Shown here in pieces: positions 41,311-53,600 of a stretch of 64,000 bases of DNA (the stretch's first letter is position 1; the number at the start of each line of letters is the position of its first letter). This DNA is from Atrina japonica (lineage: Eukaryota; Mollusca; Bivalvia; Pterioida; Pinnidae). The translations under genes were made by a program, and so were the position numbers. Location of the stretch: assembly GCA_030159075.1 (NCBI GenBank), contig BROG01000154.1, positions 62,001 to 126,000 of the forward strand, read 5' to 3'. The notes under the pieces are model-generated. The model did not search any database. It saw nothing but the letters and a program-made list of their open reading frames with translations, and was not told the origin of the DNA.

Positions 41311-44300
41311 CCATTTCCATTTTAATAGTCAGACATTTTGCAATTGGTCCTGATCAGATTTCACATAAGTAAGTAATTCATTGGTCTTCTTTCAAAATTG
41401 TGTCAAGCAGCCCAGCTTTTCATCAAAGGTGGTCGTTGTAACTATTAATAGAAATGTCTTAAACTGGCCAAAACTGCTTTGTTTATTAACAGATTTGGGT
41501 ATATTAATGTTTTGACAATCATATCTCTGTAATTTGAATCAACTACAGCAGCCTGTTCAGTCATGTTATGTCATTTGTACAAATATCCTTGACTCTTGAT
41601 ATGAATGGTTCATGAAAGTCCTAGGGTCAAAGTTATTGTGAATAAAGAATAAAAGAATAAAGAATAAAGAGTAAATGATTTTTGTCTTTTCCTCAGATAT
41701 TTGTACACAGATGGAAGGACTTTCAAGCTAATATGTCAACTGTTACCAGCAGTGTATGAAATGGACATTAACTCTCAGCTGCCAGTGTCAACACTGTATG
41801 AAATGATTGTAACCCACTCACAGTTCCTCCCTACCATGTTCAATGAAGAACATTTGAACAATAAAGGTATTTGTCTTTCAAATTTGTATTAAAACTGCAT
41901 TTTATGCCCTTGTCACTAGACAAAGGGGGCATTAAGTGTTACCCTTGACCATCTTTCTGTCTGTCTGATTTTCATTTCTGAACTCTAACTTTAGTTTGTC
42001 ATATCTAAGTTTTCTGAAACTTGTACACAATGCTAAATACCACAACATTCTGTTCAAAACAATTTTGAATTTTTTTCCACTTTTACTACTTGGTATTGAT
42101 GTACAGGAACAAATAAGAGGTATACACAGCATAAGAACTCCTTATATTCCTATATATTTTGTGAAAATTATGTCAGGTAGGTTTTCATATTTACCTTTTC
42201 AACGTATGTAATGTACATGGACTATCCTTATGTTTTAGCACAGTAACAATATTTTGTGTGATTTGAATTCAGAACTTCTGTACATTAGCAGGGTGCTTTT
42301 ACTAAATGTGCTATTTGGGCTATCTGTATATAATGGAAACCAGAAATAACGTTGAGGAACATTTTTGACTGGTGATAATAAAAGCAGGATTATAATGGTA
42401 ATTCAGGCTAACTCGAAAGTTCCCTATTGCCATACTGGATTTCTCAAACTTTCACAAGATATATATATGAATTTAAAAATTTTTTGTCTGTGTATATCTT
42501 TTTTTTGTTATTATATATCAATCTAAGTAGTGAAAAAAGAAAATTTTTGTGTTTGAAAAAACACAGCTAACGCCCCCCCCTAAGAAAACATCCATAGATG
42601 TGAATTATAGTACGTGTACTCTGGGAGTCAAACTGTAGGTCAAGGTCATACTTGTACACAGTAGTTAGCTGCCCATGGCACTTGACTTTTTATCAAGAAA
42701 TATATTTATATGCCCATCTGTGATGGACATATTATGGTATACCATTGTCCATCCATCCATGCATGTCTTGATATAGATTTAAATTGGCCTCTACAAATCG
42801 TTAAAAATGTTTTACAAAAGATTTGGTTCCATTAAGGTTTGGCATCTTTTGATTTTTACGATTTTGACTCGGTGACATTATTCATTAAAATTGACTACCA
42901 TGAAGACTAGGTACCTTTCGACCTGTTACATAGTTATGGGACTTGATTTGTTAAAATTCAATCAAAATTAGACATATTTGACGATAAGATCAGTTTTCTG
43001 TCAACAAAAAAATGTTTTGTTCCCTGTAGACTAGACATCTTTTAGTTCTCACTACTTTGACTTTTGTCATTCCTGACTTGTGGGACTTTACTCGGTAAAA
43101 TTTGATCAAAATTGATGGGCTTATCTTGCAATGCTGCTTAACGAGACAAGTTTCATTTTTACATTGTATTATTTCTGTAAAAAAAATATTCATATTATTT
43201 TGATGTCAGCTTATTTAAAGGGGCATTAGCTGTGTTAACGAACACATTTATTTTGATTTTTGTTCTACTTTCACTACTTGATCTTGATGTAAGATGACAA
43301 AAAAAGCTAGACACATACATAAAACATCTGATATTTCTATATATTTGGTGAAAATAAAGTCAGGTCTAGTGTGGTATTCACATACAAATAATAAGTTTGA
43401 GTTCAATCATCTGCAAGTGAAAATGTGCTAAACCTGGGTTTCTCAAGAAGTTTTCACAAAATATATAGAAATTTAAGAATTGTTATGCCTGTGTATATCT
43501 CATTTTTGTCATTATATATCAATAAGTAGTAAGAGAGGAGAAAATAAATTATGAAAAAACAGCTAATGCCCCTTTAAAGAGTGACATTTTTTTCAAAAAG
43601 TTTCTTTTTTCTCCTCTGTAACAGAGCCACTGGTGGACTTGATGACCTCGCTGGTGGAGATTGATGCCACACTGTGTCAGACACAGCATATCAGTATTCT
43701 TCTCGGTTCTTACAATGCCACACTGGCCTCGTCAGGTAGGGTATAGCCCTGTTTTAGTCCTCTGTAAAAGATGGCATAGATGTACTGCATGCACTACAGT
43801 GGAATCTGTTTTGAGAGACCACCCCTTTTGCCACTAAAATGTGTCTATCAAGACAGATGGTCTCTCAGAAGAAATTTTATTTAAATGATTATTTAACCAA
43901 GTAGTTTTTAAAATGTGGTTTCAAAAGACAGGTGCTCTTTCATGACAGTGGTCTGTCAAGACAGGTTCTACTGTACTATCGGCCTAAATAAACGTATATG
44001 TGTTGCCTATCAAGTCTAATTTTCAAATAGGATAAAGTTCAATAAAATAGCTAGCATTACTGTAATAATTAAATTGATGATTTCAGGTAAATAATTAGCA
44101 AATTATACAAAATTGATGGTTTCTTATTATAAATCCCAATTTTGGAAATTTTCATGAAATCTGCAAACACCTTACATAAAGTACATTCCTATCTAAATTC
44201 TACCTCCTATGAAATGTGATAAAAACTACAAATTCAACATTTAAATCATTTTAATACCAGTTGAAGTACTGCTTTGTTGAGTATTCACTTTTCCTTTATC

Positions 44301-44572
44301 ACAGATCAGAAAATTCTGAAGTTGTTGAGCATTTATGAGCAGAATGGAGCTGATCTCAAGAGTTACAGGTATTTTATGTATAATTCCTAATCATTTCAAG
44401 TATTGACTTATAGTTTTTGTTTGCATAATGACATAGACAAGATGAAAAAGAAATACTTATGAAATAGATTGAAAGAAACCTGAATTGTTGTTATAAAGAA
44501 AGAGATAGTGAGACAGAGGGAGAAACAAAGAGAGACAGGTAGACAGAGAGAGACTGACAGAAAGAAAAAGAC

Positions 44573-44620
<48 letters not shown>

Positions 44621-47600
44621 CAAAAAAAGCAGAAAACCATTTTAGATGGTTTTAATATAGTGAATTATTTTAGACTGTTATGTCTTTTATATTATTTCCA
44701 TTTTTATGGTATATGCAATTTCTCTGACTGTCTGTTTCCTGTTTTAAATATTTATAAATGTAAATTGTACCTCTCATAAAACTATGATCTGATTTCTATT
44801 TTTAAGTAATGTATGATATACATTCTATTTACAGACCATATCTGTGGGGTCAAAAAGCTATTGAACACCACACAGTCAAGAAGACCCTAGGACCATCACT
44901 ATGGAAACAACCAACAGTTGATCAAGTGTTGGAATATTTAGACAACAAAAAGTTACAGACATCTATACTAAATTTTCCTCTCCGCAGGAAACTTCAGGTA
45001 AGTGTATGTTTTGTACCTCCAAATATGTCATATGACTTCAGTATCTGCTGGGCCATCTAAAAATGTGACAAAAAAGTAAGGTTTTAACACACTCATTGTG
45101 TGTTGTGTTATACACTCCATCCATCCAGTTTTCTGGATATCTGTCTATACAATTGTCCATCTGTCCATTAACATGCCTTGTCATCTGTATATTGCTTTCA
45201 TTCCTTCACCGATTTTTTATGACGCTTGTTCCATAGATTCAATACCAGTATACTTGAGATGAGTTCAACAATGACCCATTTTTGACTAAAAACATGGAAT
45301 TTTAGCTAAAATATATCATTTCTTAAAAAATTGAAATTTTAAAATGTTTCTAATTTGTCTTGCTATTTTGTTGAATTTTGGTAACTTGAAATTGTTATGT
45401 GATTTTTTTAAAACTTATATAATGAAAAATATGATGGAAGGTTGATGATTAGATTTGAGACATTGTATTAATTTCACACATACATTGGTCATAAACTCAT
45501 GATGAGACAAGGAACCATATTTAAGAGGTTCAGGAGATCAAAGGTCAAGGTTACTTTTGACCCACATTACAAGTAAATGCCACAATTTGCAGAGCCACTG
45601 TTGATAGTTTCTCTGATAATTGTCTCCCAATGAGGTAAAAAATACAAACTGCTACATATTATTAATCTATGCTAGAATTTTTAATCAACATAGATTTCAT
45701 TAATCATGTTAGTGTATATATGGCTTTCCTTGTCTTCACAGCCATCAGTTGTACAGGAAGTATCAGATTGCCAGTCTCAAGACGATGTCTATGATCCATG
45801 CTTTATCTTACCACTCTTCAGTCAGCTGTTGTCCCCAGGTAAGTGTAGATAATCACTTCTATGTACCTGGATACACATACACTGAAGTATAAATGATAAT
45901 TTTCAGGATGATAACTAAACAAGCAACAATTACTTCTTTCTGGTGTCATCAATTTCAGATATGTAGTTGTATTTTAATATTCCCATTGTAGACAGCTGTA
46001 TTATGAAACAAGGTTGTCTGTCTGACCATCCAGTGTGTTTATCCAACTATCTGCAATTTGTAGTCAAGGGCTAGACAATACTTTTGCACCTATGATTCTC
46101 AAATTTGGTTCATATATTCCATATGGAGAGAAAAAGTGACCTATTGTTTTTCCTTGTCAAAGGTCAAGGTCATAAAGCACCACTGAAGAAAATAATTTTA
46201 GGCAATGCCTAGAATCCTCAAATGTGGTTCATATACCCCTTATGGGGAGAGGGAGAGGGAGATGCCTATTGTTTATCAAGGTCAGAGGTAAAGGTCACAA
46301 AGCAACATTAAAGGAATAAACCTTTTAGGCAAAGTACACACCACACTGTTGTACCAGGTATCATCAAATTTGGTACATATGCTTCTCATGTCAAGAAGAT
46401 GAAGCTTATTATTTTCAAGGTCAAATGTATGGGTCATGACATATTTTTAAAAAACAATAATTTATAGTATAGATACTAACCAAACCATTGTACCTAGGAT
46501 TCTCAATCTTGTTACGTATACGCTTTATGATGTGAGAAAGATATTGGTTGTTTATTCATTGTCAGAGGTTGAAGGTCAAGGTCATAAGCTAACTCTGAAG
46601 GGAAAAAAACTTGTAGGCAAGGGAAATACCAAATTTTTGTACCTGGGATTCTTAAATGTTAGACAAATACTCATTATGGTGAGAAGAAAACGTCTTTTGT
46701 TTTTATACGCCCATTGTAGATTGTCCTATTATGGTACATTGTACAACAAAATTCTTTATTCAGATGTTGCTGTGAAAGTTCATCCTAATTGGAGTATTTT
46801 GTAATGCACACCTTGCTCGTGTTTAGATCTCCCAAATGACTTCAGTTGCCTATTTTAACCAGTTTTTGTCTGTTTCCTGTTGTTTTAATTGTATTTATAA
46901 ATCTAATTTAGGAGTTTAAGGCAATATTTGGTGGTCTTAAGATTTAGAATCTAGGCCTATGTATTCCTTATCACTTTCATTATTTACTGGCGGTCTAAAG
47001 AATGAACACATACTTTTTCTTTTCAGATTGTTTAATTGACTGTCGGAAATTCATTGATATCAATGCAATGGGCTACGTTTTTGCCGCTCTTAGTTCACAT
47101 GAGAGCTCAGTCCGAGGAGCGGCCTACCATCTGTTGTCAAACTTTGTACCACATCTTCAGGGATCACATTTCCAAGAGAAACAACAGGTTGAGTACTTGA
47201 TGCAGCTGCTACAAGACAGTCTGGAGAAGCCCAACATAAAACTGCCCTGTATCATAACCATCTTCATGGCCCGGGCTGCTAAAATGATGCTTAGACCAGG
47301 TAATAGCTTATATGAATGACACAAATCTGTCCTTTATAATAACCATCTTTGTGACCGGGCTGCTAAAATGATGCTTAGACCAGGTAATAGCTTATATGAA
47401 TGACACAAATCTGTCCTTTATAATAACCAACCTCGTGGCCTGGGGTGCTAAAATGATGCTTAGATTAGGTTTTAGCTTAACATATGAATGACACAGAACT
47501 GCCCTGTATCAGTCATCTTCATGGCACAACCATCCTCATGGCACAACAATCTTCAAGACATAAACATCTTCATAGCACAAGCTACTAAAAGGGTACTTAG

Positions 47601-50600
47601 CCCAAGATAGCTTAAATGAATAAAAAAAAATTGCCCTGTGTAATAACCATCTTCATGGCGTGATATTCTAAAATGATGTCCTGTATCATAATCGTTCTCA
47701 TTTTTCTGGCTGATAAAGTGGTGCTATCAAAAATTGGCCACCACCATACATGTATAACCAAATAATTATTGAGTGCGTGGTAAAACACCACTAGATAAAC
47801 AGGTAACTTTACATATTGTTGTTTTATGGACACATATTGTTGTTTTATGGACACATATTGTTGTTTTATGGACATTTATTTTTGTTTTTGTAGATGACCA
47901 CATGTACAAGATGGTGAATATGTTCCTTTTGATAAAGCCAACACTGGACATTGGCAATGTTCCAGAATTTTACAAGCTTTTCAACAGTTCAGCTCTAGAG
48001 GTGAGTTAGGTAACACTTGTATCTATGAAAACATTATAAGTATTTGATTACATACTTGATAATGTTTTGTACCAGTGAAACTGGGAGATTATGGGTTTTG
48101 TCCATCCATCTGTCTGTCCAGTTAAACATTTACACTGGCTCACCATTCGTTTGATAAAGACATGTACTGATTTTTCATTACTTTCAGAATGCTTGTTTCC
48201 TCTGTGCTTTGGTGTAGAAGTGATTTGCCTAAAATTAAACATGTAACAAAATCACCATGGTGATGTGTGTATGATAAATTGATTCCAATATTATAAGAAT
48301 GCTTATGTGAGAAGATGGCTTACCTCATACTGTAGGTTTTATCTTTGTACCATTACTATCAAGTGTAAGTGAGCTCTGTCTTAAGATAAAATTATGTAGA
48401 TAGTAGACAAAAGGTTACACATCTTTTATGAATTGTTACATTTCCAGTTTATATCAATATCATGATGACAAAAAAAGCAAGATTTTGTATACTATATCAC
48501 TGTATATGCCAAAACAAATAATTGTGACAAAAATAAAATATTGTCAAGATTTTTTTCCAAAATAGGATTCATCTTCCTGTTATAACCTTATCTGATACCT
48601 ATGACAGAGTTTTACTCTAGTTTGAGATTTCCTTATCCCATACTAGGGTGAGACAGCTCTAGGGTGAGACAGTTCTTATGTCATGTAAACAAACCACACT
48701 GCACTGTTGTGGTAGAGGAAACAATACCAAATCATTTACTAGTTACAAATACTTTTTAGTTGTTTAATTTTATGGGGAGAAAATTTCACATTTTTCTGAA
48801 AAGTCCTTATTCACAGGTATTAAAACTTTTTGCAAGACTGTTTCCAAAACAGAAAGGTAATAGTTTTTATCTCTCTTGTTGTCCATTCAGTTTATGACCT
48901 CATGCATTGCTCTATTGTCGTAGTGAGTAAGGCAGGTACTCTACACACTGGTTATATTTGAACCAACTTACAATGCTTACAAAGTGTAAGTTAAAATATT
49001 GTGTTATGACTGTTTCACAGGTACATTGTATATAATGAAGTAAAGCTGATAAACATTTTGCGATTAGTGTATATGATGTCTGGTTAAATATGAACAGATT
49101 TTGATTTGTAATAATCTTTATAAATTTTATTGGCTACTTATTTATCATCTACACAGGCATTTAAATTTGCTGTATTTGTTTGGCCACGAACATAGCAAAA
49201 TAAATCCTGGTGAATAAAAGCAAGCATACAGTAGGTGTGAGATAACTGTCACTAAGCATGGTGTGGGATGTAAAAAATGATGAATCTCACCCTGGACTTA
49301 AGATCTAAGCCTACATTTGATAAACTATGTTTTTATCTTGATAAACTGCTTAACACTTCACTACTTGGAAAATGAGGGTTTTTCATATTTCTCTAGTTTT
49401 TGTTTCATCTTGACAAACAGTAAAATATGCTTTATAGTTCTGAGATCATTGTTTTGAATTTTAAATCTGACCTTATATTGTGGGGCAATGTCATTTTTTC
49501 CCTTTGTTATTTTTGTCGTTTTAAGACAGAAAACATATTCACTCCTTCTTTAATTCACCCTAAACCACTATTGCCTCATGGATGACATGTATGTCTTTAC
49601 TTAAATTTTTTGCCAGAAAAGTATGCTTTCATTTAATAATTCTCCTCTCATCTAAGGGTGAAAATTAAACTAGAGCGAAAAAAGTACATGGTACACAGAA
49701 CATGTGTAATTTTATATTTTAAGCAAGTAATCATGTGTATTGTTTCCATAGTACAAGATGGAGAGGGACTGGATTCTGTCTTTACTAGCTGAGGGCTTGA
49801 GGGAAACATCTGACTACAGATTATTTGAGAAGCGCTATGTGTTGAAGATACTCTTGACTTATCATGACTCAGCATTGAGTGACAGTTCTTCACAGGTAAT
49901 TAATGAGGGTATTGAAGATGTAAAATTCAAGAAAATTATTATCTAGTTATCTTTTCTGATATTGCATTAGATATGATATATTGTCATATTTCAGTTGTTG
50001 ACACAGTGCTGTTGAAAGCAGAGTTATTGTACATGCATTTTGAATGCTCACATTTTGTTGGAATCATTAATTAATGTCAACATCATCAATGGCAGATGGG
50101 ATCTCCATACATGCTATATTAGCAAAACCTTTTGTCAAGACAGCATTCAACATTCAACTCCTTATGTATTTTTGACAATAAAAACACAAATTTCTTAGAT
50201 TTTCTTGTATTTATGATAAAGGAAACAAACAGTTGATTTTCTTAGTACATTTTGCTTTTTCATGTGATACAGTTTACTAGTTGTTATGGATTACTCATTA
50301 CAATGTTTGTGTTTTTGTTGATAAAAGTAGTACAAAAAGATTAAAAATTAAAAAAATGAAAGATTGTCGAAACAAAAAAATATAAGAAAATAAAAAAAAA
50401 AATAACAACATCAGATTTATTAAGTATTGTTTTAAAGAACAATATACGAAACGGTGAGTAAATCATCGTATACTAGTTAAACAATATGTAGTGCAATCAA
50501 AAGTAATTGTTAGTTAATGGTATTAACAAGATAGATAGGATCAAAGAAAAAGTAAAAGAAAAAAAGGGGGGTAAAAAAGAAGGTAGAGTAAATATTTAAA

Positions 50601-53600
50601 AATAAAAAAAGAAAAAGAATAACAAAGAAAATAGCAGAGTAAGTCAATATTTTTTAAAAAAAAAGATAAAAATATAAAAAAAAAAGAAAAGAAAAAAGAA
50701 AAAAAAAATAAAAAAAAAAAAAATAATATAAATAACAAAATAAAGATACAAAAAAAAAAAAACAAATATAGTGAAAAAATTAAAAGACAAGGAAGAAAAA
50801 ATAGATAAATATAGAGTAAAGAAAACATAAAATGTAAGTAAAATAATAAAACAGTATAAGAAATGAAAATAATAGTAAGTTAGACAAAGAATTAAAAAGT
50901 ATAATTAAAAGTAAAAGTATCAAATAATATGTAATAAAAGTAATAATAATTACATGAAACAAGCAAGGAAACACAGTGAGTAAAGTTAAAAAGTAATCAT
51001 GTGAATTGTTTCAATAGGTACAGATGGAGAGGACTGGATCTGTCTTTACTAGCTGAGGGCTTGAGGGAAACATCTGACTGACAGTTATCTTGGAAGCGCT
51101 ATGTGTTGAAGATACATCTTGATTATCAATGAAATCAGCATTGTGTGACAGTTCTTCACAGGTAATTAATGGGAGGGTATTGAAGAATGTAAAAATTCAA
51201 GAAAATATTATCTAGTTATCTTTTCTGATATTGCATTAGATATGATATATTGTCATATTTCAGTTGTTGACACAGTGCTGTTGGAAAGCAGAGTTATTTT
51301 GTACATGCATTTTGAATGCTCACATTTTGTTGGACAGAAATCATAAAATTAATGTCAACATCACTCAATGGCAGTTGGGATCTCCATACATGCTATATTA
51401 GCAAACCTTTTGTCAAGGACAGCATTCAACATTCAACTCCTTATGTATTTTTGACCAATAAAAAACACAAATTTTTTGATTTTCTTGTATTTATGATAAA
51501 GGAAAACAAAACAGTTGTTTTTTCTTAGTACATTTTGCTTTTTCATGTGATACAGTTTACTAGTTGTTATGGATTACTCATTACAATGTTTGTGTTTTGT
51601 TTTGGTTGCTAGGACTCCATGGTTGAATTGTTAGAACTTGAGGTTTTAAGTCTATCACCTCTAGTCAGTGTTGGTTTGAGCTGTACCATGATTTTAAGCT
51701 GATCACATGGGGAATTCTGCCAGCTTATTTCATGTACTTGTGGAAAGCTGAAGTCTTTCCCCTGATACATTGTAATCAGATTTTCTCCTTCACAGTTAAA
51801 ACCAGGGGGCCTCCATGGCCAAGTGGGTAGAGCATCACACTTTGAATCATGAAGTCTTAAGTCCCACTGGAACCTATGCTGATATTGTGAGAAAGTTTAC
51901 CAGCTGACTTGCAGAAGGCTGATAGTCTCTCCTAAGATACATTGTAATTGAGATCTCCTGTACACTATTAAAAACTTACCACCAGCATATAACCACAATG
52001 TAAAAAAGGATGACGTAAACCACCATATATACAAAACAAACAAAACTGATTGTTATATTCATGTTTAAAATTCCCTAAACAAATTATAAGAAAAAATAAG
52101 TAACAGTCATGCTATTAAACATTGCCTACAAAAACAGTTTCTTCTGCCCGGTCTTTTAATTTTTACTACCGGCCCTCGCATGATTTCCAGGGTGGCATTT
52201 TGAATTTCCCGCAATTTTTATACAGCTGCAATTTGATTGGCCAATGTTTCAAGCACCACAGCCAACCTGAATGTATTTTTGACATCAGTCAGCTGATTCT
52301 GGTGTAAACAATTGATGCATCAAAACACTTTGCTAGTTCTGATGAAGAGAAAAATTCTAAATAATCATGGCAGTAAAAACAGCAAGTGTTTTAATGGTCA
52401 CTGTGAAGTCCTTGGAGATTATTTAGCAAATAGTGGTACATGTCTAGACGATTTATTAGTGTACAGCGACGAATAGCCTGTCACGGTATAAATGAAAAAC
52501 TGTTGTATGTGATATAAACCACTGTAAACAAAACAATAGAGAAACAGGACAAAGACTTTGTTTAATTTTGTATGTATATGGTAGTGATGCTGATCTAAAT
52601 CTCTTACACAGAGTCGTTGTTACTTGCAGACTCTCCCAATCCTTGTCAACGTCTCAAAATTAGATACAAAACACATGAGTATGTAACTGACAGGATGAAT
52701 AGAAAATTTTATCAAATTACTCAGAATTGGGATACATTTCACATCAATATAGTCCCTACATGTATATTCATAGCAATTTTTCAAAAGTATATTTGCCTCA
52801 AATAATATTGTGTCTGTGTCAAAACTAAAGATATATGCAAAAAGGCAAATAGCTTACAAAGGGCAAAGTATAGAGCAAATTTATAGAGTCAATTTATAGA
52901 GCAAATTTATATATATTACATGAATTGTGTAAACTGGAGACATTGACAGAGATTGAGAGGTAAGGCAAGAACTAACAACTCAGTGTAAGAGATACTATTC
53001 TGTTTTATTGTTATTTGAATTTTTGAATTTTGAATGTTGTTTTGTGTCACACTCAACAATTTGGTGGCAGACAATTTCTAATGGTGGAGGAGAGAACCTG
53101 GTTACAATGTTCCCTGGAAGGATCCAGTGGTCTTCCACAAGTAAACTGGCAAACTTTCTCACAAAAAAAACAGCTTAGGTGTTCCAGTGGGTTTTGCGCT
53201 GATAGAAAGTGAGAGATTCCATGATTTAAAGCGTGAAGCTCTAACCACATGGCCCCCTTTATTCATATTCTTGATCCATGTATTATAGATACAGATACTG
53301 AGGATATTGCGGAATGCTTGCAAAGGTCGGACAATGTCACGGGAAATGATGAAGAATCATGACATTATTTCCTGGATTGCTGGAACTATATCCACCAGGT
53401 ACATTTTTTCAGATATTTTTTTCTGTAAAGTAAGAATTAAGATATTACATCACTACATTTTTGAAAGTTCCAATTTTACATTTACAAAAGACCAAAGGCG
53501 TTATGAAAATCTTTTGATCTTTCATTCTGTCTCTTTTTTTTTGCTAATCTCTCTTGATTTCCTCTCTGACAGTTAATTCAACTTGTTAGTGCATTCAAGT

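Noticed and set aside
41090..41353. Gly-rich and Pro-rich ORFs
   Set aside because: Direct translation of the poly-C tract.
50541..50974. Phe/Leu-rich minus ORFs resembling membrane proteins
   Set aside because: Translation of the A-rich low-complexity block; no real hydrophobic-protein features.
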